Source: JBHBQE01 sp041776485
Lineage (GTDB): Bacteria > Bacillota > Clostridia > Lachnospirales > Lachnospiraceae
Length of the DNA stretch: 64,000 bases
Direction of reading: 5' to 3'
Assembly (NCBI GenBank): GCA_041776485.1
Contig: JBHBQE010000004.1
Span: forward strand, 1 to 64,000
Shown here piece after piece: positions 55,898 through 64,000 of this stretch; positions within the stretch are counted from its first letter, which is position 1, and each line of letters begins with the position of its first letter. Both the position numbers and the translations under genes were made by a program. The notes beneath the pieces were generated by a model. It was not told the origin of the DNA. It worked only from the letters and a program-made list of their open reading frames with translations, and made no database searches.

Positions 55898-57196
55898 ATG
55901 GAAAAAACAGCAATTAATGTAAATAATGTAACCAAAATATATAGGCTTTATGACCGAAATAGAGATCGACTTTTGGATTCCTTCGGGTTAAGTAAAAAGG
56001 CTCTTTATCACGAACATTATGCCCTCAGGCATTTAAGCTTTGATATTAAGCAGGGTGAAACTGTGGGGATTATAGGTACAAACGGTGCCGGTAAATCCAC
56101 CATTCTTAAAATTATTACCGGTGTATTAAACCCCACTCTGGGGGATGTAAAGATAAACGGAAGAATCTCTGCACTTCTTGAGCTGGGTGCCGGATTTAAT
56201 ATGGAATATACCGGCATTGAAAATGTTTATCTTAACGGTTCAATGATAGGCTTTTCAAGAGAGGAAATAGACAAAAAGCTTCCTGAAATACTTTCTTTTG
56301 CAGATATAGGGGATTTTGTTTACCAGCCGGTTAAAACCTATTCCAGCGGAATGTTTGTACGTCTTGCCTTTGCCGTCGCAATAAATATAGAGCCGGAAAT
56401 ATTAATTGTGGATGAGGCATTGTCTGTAGGGGATGTTTTTTTTCAGGCAAAGTGTTTCCACAAATTTGAAGAATTTAAAAAACAAGGAAAGACTATACTC
56501 TTTGTAAGTCATGATCTGGGAAGTATACAAAAGTACTGTGACAGAGCCATCCTCTTAAATAAAGGGGAAGTTGTGGATACCGGAAAACCGAGTCATGTTA
56601 TAGATTTATATAAAAGGATATTAGTTGGACAAATGCCCGCGGAGTCTGATTCGGATGCCAAATCACTCTCTGTAAATAAAGTTTCTGCGTTAAATAATTC
56701 TGCAGCAAATAATTATTCTCTTTGGAGAGAGAATTATGCCGTCAACCCCACAGTAGATGAATATGGAGAGCACAGAGCGGATATAATAGATTTTGCCATT
56801 ATAGATGACAGGGGCACCTACACAGATACTTTAATTAAAGGCAGTACCTTCTCTGTAAAAATTAAAATACGTTCCAACGAAAGACTTGTAGACCCTATAG
56901 TTGCCTTTACAATCAGGGATGTGAGAGGAACAGATATTACCGGTACGAATACCATGATAGAAAAAATTGATATGGGCACCATGGAGCCTAAGGAAGAGCG
57001 AACCATAACCTTTACCCAAAAGCTTAACCTCCAGGGTGGACAATATCTTCTATGTCTGGGGCTAACGAGATTTGAACGGGATGATTTTCACGTTTATCAC
57101 AGGCTATATGATGTGATAAATATAAATGTCGTATCAATTAAAAATACCGTCGGATATTATGATATGGACAGTAAAGTCAGTATAGAGAAAAAATAA
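55898..57196 (+). CDS. ABC exporter ATPase with Wzt-type glycan-binding C-terminus
   Basis: A 432-residue protein. The ATPase domain (1-240) has GTNGAGKST, the signature YSSGMFVRL and VDEALSVGD as Walker B. Residues of about 285-425 form a beta-sandwich like the C-terminal domain of Wzt, which in O-antigen systems recognises the finished chain. This suggests that a terminal modification, perhaps by one of the methyltransferases here, marks the chain for export. Its stop codon directly abuts that of the convergent epimerase gene. Confidence 0.92.
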   Translation: MEKTAINVNNVTKIYRLYDRNRDRLLDSFGLSKKALYHEHYALRHLSFDIKQGETVGIIGTNGAGKSTILKIITGVLNPTLGDVKINGRISALLELGAGFNMEYTGIENVYLNGSMIGFSREEIDKKLPEILSFADIGDFVYQPVKTYSSGMFVRLAFAVAINIEPEILIVDEALSVGDVFFQAKCFHKFEEFKKQGKTILFVSHDLGSIQKYCDRAILLNKGEVVDTGKPSHVIDLYKRILVGQMPAESDSDAKSLSVNKVSALNNSAANNYSLWRENYAVNPTVDEYGEHRADIIDFAIIDDRGTYTDTLIKGSTFSVKIKIRSNERLVDPIVAFTIRDVRGTDITGTNTMIEKIDMGTMEPKEERTITFTQKLNLQGGQYLLCLGLTRFERDDFHVYHRLYDVININVVSIKNTVGYYDMDSKVSIEKK

Positions 57197-58372
57197 TTAT
57201 ACTTTCTTTCTCCAGACCATCTTATTTACAATCCCCACATAGCTTTGAATGATTTTAACAACCTTATCGGAAACATTTTCATCCGCATAATCCGGCACTG
57301 CGATTCCGCTTTCATCATTATCAGTCATATTTACAGCAATTTCCACAGCCTGTAAAAGCCCTCTTTCGTCAATGCCTGAAATAATGAAATTTCCCTTTTC
57401 AAGAGCTTCGGGGCGCTCTGTGGAAGTCCTTATGCATACAGCAGAAAAGGGGTGTCCAACTGTGGTATAAAAGGCTGACTCCTCCGGCAACGTTCCCGAA
57501 TCGGAAACCACAGCAAAAGCATTTATCTGCAATGCATTATAATCAATAAATCCTAACGGATCATGCCTTATAACCCTATTATCCAAAACAAACCCCGACT
57601 CCTCCAATCTTTTCTTAGAGCGAGGATGGCAGGAATAAAGAATAGGCATGTCATATTTTTTTGCCATAGAATTGATTGCATTAAATAATGACAGGAAATT
57701 TTCCTCCGTATCTAAATTTTCCTCTCTGTGAGCTGAAAGGAGAATATATTTCCCCTTGGAAAGTCCAAGTTTTTCATGAATATCAGAGGCTTCTATTTTA
57801 GATAAATTTGCCCTTAATACCTCTGCCATGGGTGATCCGGTTACAAAGGTTCTTTCCTTCGGCAGTCCGCTTTCTGCCAGATACCTTCTTGCAAACTCTG
57901 AATAACACAGATTAACATCAGAAATAATATCCACAAGCCTACGGTTGGTTTCCTCAGGCAAACACTCATCCTTACACCTGTTCCCCGCCTCCATATGGAA
58001 TATGGGAATATGCAGTCTTTTAGCACTGATAACAGAAAGGCAGCTATTGGTATCACCTAAAACTAAAATAGCTTCCGGCTTTATTTGACTCATTAATTCA
58101 TAGGAGCTGACAACTATATTTCCGATTGTTTCTCCAAGATGTTCCCCTACCGTATCAAGGTACACATCAGGGTCATCAATCCCAAGCTCCTTAAAAAACA
58201 CCCCATTTAGGTTATAGTCATAGTTTTGCCCTGTATGAGCTAAAATAACATCAAAGTACTTCCTTGCCTTTTTTATAAGCTCTGATAATCTTATTATCTC
58301 AGGCCTGGTACCAACTACTATAAGCAGCTTTATCTTTCCGTTTTCTTTCCATCTTACATCATAATTTTTCAT
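57197..58372 (-). CDS. Non-hydrolysing UDP-sugar 2-epimerase, FnlC/CapG/WbvD-like
   Basis: A 391-residue epimerase of the WecB superfamily with VGTRPEIIRL, GDTNSCLS and SAHREENLD. The segment HMEAGNRCKDECLPEE matches the branch that acts on UDP-N-acetyl-6-deoxy-L-hexoses (HMEAGNRC); WecB proper has HVEAGLRT. In those pathways it makes UDP-N-acetyl-L-fucosamine or UDP-N-acetyl-L-quinovosamine. The ATG at 58372 has GGGAG six bases upstream. It follows the dehydratase gene by 17 bases. Confidence 0.85.
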   Translation of the reverse strand: MKNYDVRWKENGKIKLLIVVGTRPEIIRLSELIKKARKYFDVILAHTGQNYDYNLNGVFFKELGIDDPDVYLDTVGEHLGETIGNIVVSSYELMSQIKPEAILVLGDTNSCLSVISAKRLHIPIFHMEAGNRCKDECLPEETNRRLVDIISDVNLCYSEFARRYLAESGLPKERTFVTGSPMAEVLRANLSKIEASDIHEKLGLSKGKYILLSAHREENLDTEENFLSLFNAINSMAKKYDMPILYSCHPRSKKRLEESGFVLDNRVIRHDPLGFIDYNALQINAFAVVSDSGTLPEESAFYTTVGHPFSAVCIRTSTERPEALEKGNFIISGIDERGLLQAVEIAVNMTDNDESGIAVPDYADENVSDKVVKIIQSYVGIVNKMVWRKKV

Positions 58373-58389
58373 AAACAACTCCCATAACT

Positions 58390-60357
58390 TTACATAGGTT
58401 TATAGGTGGTAACCATTTTTGCCACCATATCCCTTATATCTGACCTGTTTTTATATGCCATATTCATTAATTCCTCTAAATCACTTAAAAAGATATCTAT
58501 ATCAAACTCCAGAGGTTTCCCGATATGAATAAGCTCATTTTCCGTTTTTAACAGTCCCTCCTCAGCCATGAGCTTCTCCTCATACAGCTTTTCACCTGGA
58601 CGCAATCCGATATATTCTATTTTAATATCCACATCAGGCCGCAGTCCCGATAAATTAATTAAGTTCCTTACCATATCATCAATTTTTACAGGCTCACCCA
58701 TATCCAGCACAAAAATTTCTCCCCCTCTGGCGTAAACTCCCGCCTGTAACACCAGACTTACCGCCTCAGGAATGGTCATAAAAAATCTTGTTATATCCGG
58801 GTGTGTTACAGTTACAGGACCTCCCTTTTCTATTTGCTTTTTAAATAACGGAACAGCTGAGCCGTTGGAACCCAAAACATTTCCAAAGCGCACCCCCACA
58901 AACTTAGTTTTTGCATTCTCCAAATTGGCGGTAATTTGCGAATCAGCAATCATATCCGGAATATCATGGGTAAACAGCTGCGGTATATCCTTAGCCTGTC
59001 CCCTTAATATCATCGCATTAAATGCCTGCAGTATCATCTCACAAAGCCTTTTTGAAGCCCCCATTATATTAGTAGGATTAACTGCCTTATCTGTACTGAT
59101 TAGCACAAACTGACTGCAATTATGCGCCATGGCAGCATAGGCTGTTTTATAAGTGCCGATAACATTATTCTTGATAGCCTCACAGGGGCTGTCCTCCATT
59201 AAAGGAACATGCTTATGAGCGGCAGCATGATATACTATATCAGGTCTATACTGAGAAAATACCTTAAAAAGCTTTCTGCTGTCCCTTACACTTCCCACCA
59301 GCACCACAAGGTTTAAATTGGGATATTTACTTCTAAGTTCCAATTGTATCTCATAGACATTATTCTCATATATATCAAATAAAATCAGAGTTTTAGGGCT
59401 TTGAGCGGCAATCTGCCGGCTTAACTCCGTGCCTATGGATCCGCCGCCGCCTGTAACCAACACAACCCTTCCTGTAATATTATCAAACACTTCTCTTGTA
59501 TTGATTTTAACCGGCTCTCTCCCCATCAAATCCTCTAAGGATACATCCTTTAATTTGCTTACTGTGATTTCACCCTTTGCAATTTGGTATAATCCGGGGA
59601 GACTTCTCATTTTACAGCCTGAATTCTTGCATATACCAAGGATTTCTGCTCTATCCTTAGGCTTTGCACTGGGTATGGAAATATAGATCATATCCACATC
59701 ATATTCCCTGGCAGCCCTTAAAATAGAGTATCTATCCCCTACCACAGGTATTCCGTCAATATCCCTGCCATGCTTATTTACATTATCATCTATGATACAA
59801 ACCACCCTGCCCTCAATCTCTCTTGCATGGGCAATATCTCTAATCAGTGCCTTCCCCGCTTCGCCTGCACCGATAATCATTATGTTATTAAGGCGCTTCT
59901 TGCCTTCACCCTTGCCTCTTATATCCCTTTCCATAAGAATAAATCTATAGGAAAATCTTATTCCTAAAACCAGCAGAAATTGTATCACCCCTCCTATGCA
60001 ATAGTATGAAATCGGCATTCTGCAAAATATAAGGGTAATAAAAACGGTATGAAACATGAAAGTTATACCTGTAGCAAGCGTGACCCTTTTTAGTTCAGTA
60101 AAGCCCGCAAATCTCCATATACTTTTGTATAGCCTGCATATCCAAAAGATAATTACAGAAAAAACAGAGTAAATCGGCGCAAAATATAACCATGCATAAA
60201 AATACATTCCCGGGATTTGAGTATAATGTCCGTCAAATCTTACCCACAATGCAAAAAAATAAGCCAAGATGACGGCAATGGCATCATATGCCACCAGATA
60301 CAACGCCACCAGCTTCCAATGCTGTATACCAAGTTTTTGAGAAATTTTCTTTATCAA
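58390..60357 (-). CDS. Membrane-bound nucleotide-sugar 4,6-dehydratase (CapD/WbpM/PglF family)
   Basis: A 655-residue protein with four N-terminal membrane segments (about 13-145), a Rossmann domain with IGAGEAGKA (about 161) and a catalytic dehydratase domain with VTGGGGSIGTELSRQ (about 300). The usual catalytic Tyr-x-x-x-Lys is Met-x-x-x-Lys in NIMGASKRL, after STDKAVNPT, as in WbpM-type large dehydratases. The likely substrate is UDP-GlcNAc. The start is TTG: AAGGG lies seven bases upstream, and the next Met would delete the first membrane segment. Confidence 0.9.
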   Translation of the reverse strand: MIKKISQKLGIQHWKLVALYLVAYDAIAVILAYFFALWVRFDGHYTQIPGMYFYAWLYFAPIYSVFSVIIFWICRLYKSIWRFAGFTELKRVTLATGITFMFHTVFITLIFCRMPISYYCIGGVIQFLLVLGIRFSYRFILMERDIRGKGEGKKRLNNIMIIGAGEAGKALIRDIAHAREIEGRVVCIIDDNVNKHGRDIDGIPVVGDRYSILRAAREYDVDMIYISIPSAKPKDRAEILGICKNSGCKMRSLPGLYQIAKGEITVSKLKDVSLEDLMGREPVKINTREVFDNITGRVVLVTGGGGSIGTELSRQIAAQSPKTLILFDIYENNVYEIQLELRSKYPNLNLVVLVGSVRDSRKLFKVFSQYRPDIVYHAAAHKHVPLMEDSPCEAIKNNVIGTYKTAYAAMAHNCSQFVLISTDKAVNPTNIMGASKRLCEMILQAFNAMILRGQAKDIPQLFTHDIPDMIADSQITANLENAKTKFVGVRFGNVLGSNGSAVPLFKKQIEKGGPVTVTHPDITRFFMTIPEAVSLVLQAGVYARGGEIFVLDMGEPVKIDDMVRNLINLSGLRPDVDIKIEYIGLRPGEKLYEEKLMAEEGLLKTENELIHIGKPLEFDIDIFLSDLEELMNMAYKNRSDIRDMVAKMVTTYKPM

Positions 60358-60374
60358 TACATCGCCCTTATAAC

Positions 60375-60401
60375 AAGGATTATATTCAACTATAAATCCT
60401 T
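60375..60401 (-). promoter_or_regulatory. Leader hairpin just before the dehydratase ribosome site
   Basis: AAGGATTATA pairs with TATAAATCCTT (one-base bulge, six-base loop), ending about five bases before the AAGGG site of the dehydratase gene. A perfect 12-base palindrome GCATAATTATGC lies further upstream at 60451-60462. The 223-base gap holds no gene. Confidence 0.4.
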
Positions 60402-60580
60402 ATTTTTTATATATTTACTCTGTAAAATCCAAATTAGTTTACATTATATAGCATAATTATGCAAATATATCATTTCCTCTTATTCCGGTTATAGACATGT
60501 CCTCAGGATATTATATTCAAAGCTCTAATTTATTTCCATAAAAATTAAATTTATATATAATAATTACTTAAAAAACATAT

Positions 60581-61591
60581 TTACCGGGAAATATCCGCCT
60601 TTATTCTGGCTTCCAATAATGTCCTTGCCACATAAACTGCCTCTAAGGAAAATCCCATAGGCTCATTATTATTCTCCACCGCATGATTTAACTGCCTAAT
60701 ATAAATAATAAGCTCCCTGTATTCCCTGATATTATCTGCAAAGGGCAATTTCCCGCTATCTATCTCATGGTCAATAATTGCCATCGCCTCCATCAGTATA
60801 TGAAGCTCCCCCCCTATATCGGAGGCTTCCATCAGTATATCCGGTCGCTTCCCATATTCATGTAAAAAATATTCCTTCGCTCCTATATAATCTCTTATTT
60901 TAAAAAACTCCCAAATCCTTTCTTTAATACTGCTTACTTCAGCTTTTTCGCCCACCATTCCAACCATAACCTGTTTAGTCTTTAAATTATTCATAACTAT
61001 ATATACATACAGCAAAAACTCCGATATAAAGCCAAATATTCTCCTATGATAGCTATCATCCTCATCTATAACTATTCTATCCTCCAAATTAAACAATATA
61101 TCAAACAACCAGCTATGGTAATCCTTAAACAGACCTGCTCTGCATATAAGCATATTACCGAATAATGTATGCACATCCTTTACCAAAGTATCATATATCA
61201 TCAGCTCCTTGGGATATTTTTCCTCTAAAAGCTTTCTAAGCTCATATAAATAATAAGGTTTATGATTTTTAGAAAACCCGTATTCATAGGAGAAATTAAG
61301 AGTTAATACCTTGGGGGTAATAAGATCATATTGATTTAAAACAGATTCAATTTCAGAAGAATTCAGCAAACTGCCTTTCTCATTCAGAAGATAACGCCTG
61401 TAATGGCATATACCTATTATATCTGCATTTGAATTCTTCCACGCCCAATAACAACCAGTTAGCTCGCTGTAATAGCAGTTCTTTTCGGCAATATTATCCC
61501 CTCTGTCATGAAATACGGACAGTGGAATATAGATATTATTTTGGGGTGGAGTAAAATCCTTATGAGAAAGACAATATATTTGAGTCTTCAT
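60581..61591 (-). CDS. DUF4422-type glycosyltransferase-like protein
   Basis: A 336-residue protein whose first 230 residues match DUF4422 (IYCLSHKDF, ELTGCYWAWKN, IGICHYRRYL, RAGLFKDYHSWLFDIL). These proteins occur in capsule loci and look like GT-A glycosyltransferases. The last 100 residues are extra and helical. Its start overlaps the stop of the reductase gene as TAATG. Confidence 0.85.
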   Translation of the reverse strand: MKTQIYCLSHKDFTPPQNNIYIPLSVFHDRGDNIAEKNCYYSELTGCYWAWKNSNADIIGICHYRRYLLNEKGSLLNSSEIESVLNQYDLITPKVLTLNFSYEYGFSKNHKPYYLYELRKLLEEKYPKELMIYDTLVKDVHTLFGNMLICRAGLFKDYHSWLFDILFNLEDRIVIDEDDSYHRRIFGFISEFLLYVYIVMNNLKTKQVMVGMVGEKAEVSSIKERIWEFFKIRDYIGAKEYFLHEYGKRPDILMEASDIGGELHILMEAMAIIDHEIDSGKLPFADNIREYRELIIYIRQLNHAVENNNEPMGFSLEAVYVARTLLEARIKADISR

Positions 61592-62448
61592 TACAGTATT
61601 TCATACCTGGAATGATATATTTCATTCTCTGCAATCCAGATTTTAAGCTCTCCTATCATATCTTCATAGTCTGGAATATTAATAAGTTCCCCTCTTGTAT
61701 TAATAAGAGATTTATCACTTATTATTCTGTCATCCACATTAATTTTAAGCTTATTACTTCTAAAATATTTATTAAATAAGCAAAGCAATTCATACTTACT
61801 TACGGTCTTATTATTTACCAGATGATAAATACCTGTAACAGGATTTTTATACTCTTCTTCTATTGCTTTGGATAGGGCAAGAGTAGTAACTCCTGTCCAT
61901 ATGACCCTACTATATCCTGTAACAACATCAGATTGACCCATAAACCAACCAAATAATCCAATACCATGATCACTAATCTCCGGACCTATGATAGATGTTC
62001 TAAAAGTAAGGTTTTTATTATCTATCACCTCACCCATCGCCTTACTTCTGCCGTAATAGGAATCTTCATTGGGGGTATCTCTTTCCATATACCCACCTCG
62101 GAAACCGTTAAATACACAATCGGTGCTAATATGGACAAGCTTGGATTCGCTGTCTCTAAGCTTTCTTGCCAGAAAATGAGGAAGTACCGCATTAAGATAT
62201 ATTCCCATATCCAAGTCCAGGTCTACTCTGTTATTCAGCACGCCAATACAATTAATAACCCGCTCTGCCCCTACAGACAAAGCCGCCTCTATATCCTGAG
62301 GATTTAATGCGTCACCAATAATTGTATCACAAATACTGCTTTTAGTTTTTGCAAAACCCACAACATCATATCCCTGTTTAGTTAAATACAGAGCAATAGC
62401 ATGACCAGCCATTCCATTTACTCCAAGTATCAAAAATTGTCTATTCAC
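61591..62448 (-). CDS. RmlD-like nucleotide-sugar reductase (WbvR type)
   Basis: A 285-residue short-chain dehydrogenase with GVNGMAGHAIALYL as the NADPH motif, STDCVFNG, and the catalytic YYGRSKAMGE. It resembles RmlD and the reductase of UDP-N-acetyl-L-rhamnosamine synthesis. Together with the FnlC/WbvD-like epimerase it would make a UDP-N-acetyl-L-6-deoxyhexose. It overlaps the upstream methyltransferase gene by eight bases. Confidence 0.85.
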   Translation of the reverse strand: MNRQFLILGVNGMAGHAIALYLTKQGYDVVGFAKTKSSICDTIIGDALNPQDIEAALSVGAERVINCIGVLNNRVDLDLDMGIYLNAVLPHFLARKLRDSESKLVHISTDCVFNGFRGGYMERDTPNEDSYYGRSKAMGEVIDNKNLTFRTSIIGPEISDHGIGLFGWFMGQSDVVTGYSRVIWTGVTTLALSKAIEEEYKNPVTGIYHLVNNKTVSKYELLCLFNKYFRSNKLKINVDDRIISDKSLINTRGELINIPDYEDMIGELKIWIAENEIYHSRYEIL

Positions 62449-63583
62449 ATTTTTTCCTCATCCAAAAGCTTCCGCCATGTATTGTTTCTCCTGCTATGGG
62501 CCAATTAGCTGTTATTTTTTCTCTAAATTTCTTTTCCATCATATTTTGAAAAAATATAATCTCAAATTTTTTATTGTACATAAGAAAACTTCTCAGTAAG
62601 TACAACTCATTCCACACCATCCCCTGCTTAGTCCATTCATGAGGGTAGGTAAAGGGGTAAAATATATCATGCAGATGAATGAATACCCCCGGCTTTAATC
62701 TGGGCAAAATTTCAAAAAATAAATAATTTACATCTGACCCCGCTTTTGAAACATGGGTTGAGTCAATAAATAATATATCTCCCTTTTCAAGTCTCCCAAA
62801 CTCATATAGCTCTACATCCTCTAAGCCTTTTTTGATTAAATTAATATTATCAGTCTTTATTAAAAGACTATTTAATAATTCAGGAAAAGGCTCTATAAAT
62901 GTCAATTCCATACCCCCCCCGAGAAAATTCTGGTTAACATCGAGACTCATTGCACTGGAATACCCACTTCCCACCTCTATAAGCCTTTTAGGTTTTATAA
63001 TGTTAAGCATACAGAACAAACCAACCGCGTCCCCTGCTGAAATACTCGGGTTTCCCAACCTATATCTGTATTTGCTTTCTATCTTGCTGTCTATATATTC
63101 CCATTGGGGGACTTTATGATAAAGCCCTATCATTTTATCCAAATATATTTCCTGAACAGTCTCTGAAAAATCTATTTCCAATACTTCATGCAATCTGTCA
63201 ATATTTGCCCAATCCGGAGTATCCAACACATCACCGGCATTGGGATATAGACTGTAATAATGCCCTATTTCAAAAAAATCCTTATAACCCACATTATATG
63301 GGCTTTTTAAAATCATATCTGATATTTTTAAAGGCAAAATACGGGAATATATATTACTCAATTCCTTAAATAAACCCTCACCCCTTTGTGGTGATACAAT
63401 AATTACATAATTTTCAGCATTTTTTTGAAAGTAATCCTTAGGATAGCAACGCAGTCCCTCTATCTTTTTATTCCAAAGAGCACTGTCACCATCTATGAAT
63501 GCCTTTGCCGCCAACCCGTATTTCGGCAATATCCTTGCCATTTTCCTGCCTCTGTCGCCTGCACCCGCAATGATAATTTCCAT
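62441..63583 (-). CDS. Two-domain protein: Rossmann N-terminus and SAM methyltransferase C-terminus
   Basis: A 380-residue protein. Residues of about 1-95 form a Rossmann-like domain (IIIAGAGDRGRKMARIL, FIDGD), similar to the N-terminal domain of sugar acetyltransferases and CapD proteins. Residues of about 170-375 form a class I methyltransferase with LIEVGSGYSSAMSLD, FIEPFPE, IDSTHVSKAG and HLHDIFYPF. A small-molecule O-methylation role is likely. It is one base from the CysC-like gene, so they are co-transcribed. Confidence 0.8.
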   Translation of the reverse strand: MEIIIAGAGDRGRKMARILPKYGLAAKAFIDGDSALWNKKIEGLRCYPKDYFQKNAENYVIIVSPQRGEGLFKELSNIYSRILPLKISDMILKSPYNVGYKDFFEIGHYYSLYPNAGDVLDTPDWANIDRLHEVLEIDFSETVQEIYLDKMIGLYHKVPQWEYIDSKIESKYRYRLGNPSISAGDAVGLFCMLNIIKPKRLIEVGSGYSSAMSLDVNQNFLGGGMELTFIEPFPELLNSLLIKTDNINLIKKGLEDVELYEFGRLEKGDILFIDSTHVSKAGSDVNYLFFEILPRLKPGVFIHLHDIFYPFTYPHEWTKQGMVWNELYLLRSFLMYNKKFEIIFFQNMMEKKFREKITANWPIAGETIHGGSFWMRKKCE

Positions 63584-63584
63584 A

Positions 63585-64000
63585 CTATCTCTCCAGCTTA
63601 TAGCTTGTAATAATATTTATACACTCATCAACAGTTAATATGCCGTCATTTTCTATAATAATATCAGGATTTTTAGGAAACTCTGCCTCTACATTAAAGC
63701 CGGCCAGGCTTACCGCCTCTCCGCGGGACAGCTTAGTATACAATCCCTTTTGATCCCTTTGCTTTAATGTTTCCAATTTAACCCTTAAAAATATCTCCAC
63801 ATAATTTGTATTGCTTTTTCTGTTAAGCTCCCTTACCTCATCAAACATTGATATAGTTGAACAAACTACAATAAGCCCCTGGCTAACCAGTAAGCTGCAA
63901 AGCTTCGAATATTTCAGTGCACGCTGTCGTCTGGCATCTGCACTGTAGTCGATATCATGTGTTGATTCAAAAACCAACTTCATATCGTCTCCATCAAGGA
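63585..64000 (-). CDS. CysC-like (adenylylsulfate kinase family) kinase, 5' end beyond the window
   Basis: The frame stays open to the right edge, giving at least 137 residues beginning LDGDDMK, the motif that follows the P-loop in APS kinases. Later TLKQRDQKGLY and the GEAVSLAGFN block match the family closely. The P-loop itself lies outside. No sulfate-activation genes are near. In capsule loci, CysC-like kinases can act on other nucleotides: the Campylobacter homologue phosphorylates cytidine diphosphoramidate for phosphoramidate decoration. The position beside a methyltransferase makes that worth testing. Confidence 0.82.
   Translation of the reverse strand, partial: LDGDDMKLVFESTHDIDYSADARRQRALKYSKLCSLLVSQGLIVVCSTISMFDEVRELNRKSNTNYVEIFLRVKLETLKQRDQKGLYTKLSRGEAVSLAGFNVEAEFPKNPDIIIENDGILTVDECINIITSYKLER

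Noticed and set aside
57197..58372. Assignment as ordinary WecB (UDP-GlcNAc 2-epimerase)
   Set aside because: The HMEAGNRC segment and the neighbouring RmlD-like reductase fit the FnlC/WbvD branch better.
63585..64000. True sulfate-assimilation APS kinase
   Set aside because: No sulfate adenylyltransferase or PAPS reductase is nearby and the gene lies in a glycan locus. The N-terminal half is not visible, so only a family-level call is made.

Overview
The window is AT-rich DNA from a strictly anaerobic, low-GC Gram-positive bacterium. It most resembles a host-associated member of the Clostridia, probably Lachnospiraceae. The evidence is the oxygen-sensitive glycyl radical and radical SAM enzymes, a K+-type membrane pyrophosphatase, an FprA-type flavodiiron protein, an NADP-type glutamate dehydrogenase, lipoproteins with Gram-positive lipoboxes, strong AGGAGG ribosome binding sites and Firmicute-style promoters. 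No prophage, transposase or CRISPR array was seen.

Layout. Positions 1-132 hold a strong leftward promoter and leader that look like the start of an rRNA operon lying off the left edge. Positions 212-7020 form an anaerobic catabolic module: an NhaC-type antiporter, a glycyl radical enzyme with its activase, and a divergent AraC regulator with a GH39-like tail. The glycyl radical enzyme has a non-standard Cys-Thr-Gln active-site motif. A chemoreceptor follows (7034-9172). Positions 9248-14934 form a membrane glycan module: GtrA, a FAD oxidoreductase and a radical SAM/SPASM protein, with a large polytopic protein divergent to them. Positions 14935-17143 hold a structured leader and a sensor kinase of the 7TM-DISM/GHKL type. 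A hydrolase, an acyltransferase and tRNA-Leu come next, then a lipoprotein and a threonine aldolase.

The most striking single gene is at 22405-25353. It encodes a secreted cysteine protease of the IdeS/Mac (immunoglobulin-degrading, family C66) type, with its catalytic Lys/Cys/His/Asp residues intact. These are followed by YDG-like and FIVAR-like modules and three long C-terminal repeats. tRNA-Ser, gdhA, a CapA-like protein and the membrane pyrophosphatase follow. Housekeeping genes occupy about 30.9-38.6 kb: flavodiiron protein, tsaD, a small membrane protein, rnz, rimI, guaB, PAP2 and an HtrA protease.

Positions 40138-44965 hold a CUT1-type ABC importer split into two convergent transcription units, one containing a divergent glycerophosphodiester phosphodiesterase. 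From 46493 to the right edge runs a long cell-surface polysaccharide locus. It contains a second GtrA/polytopic pair, multidomain glycosyltransferases with coiled-coil tails, a methyltransferase/kinase-like pair and a Wzm/Wzt-type exporter. It also has nucleotide-sugar enzymes (an FnlC/WbvD-like 2-epimerase, a WbpM/PglF-like 4,6-dehydratase and an RmlD-like reductase), a DUF4422 protein, a second methyltransferase and, cut by the right edge, a CysC-like kinase. Together these suggest a surface glycan containing an N-acetylated 6-deoxy sugar, assembled in the cytoplasm and exported by the ABC transporter. Some enzymes of the locus probably lie beyond the right edge.

All assignments come from reading motifs and domain order by eye; no database search was run.
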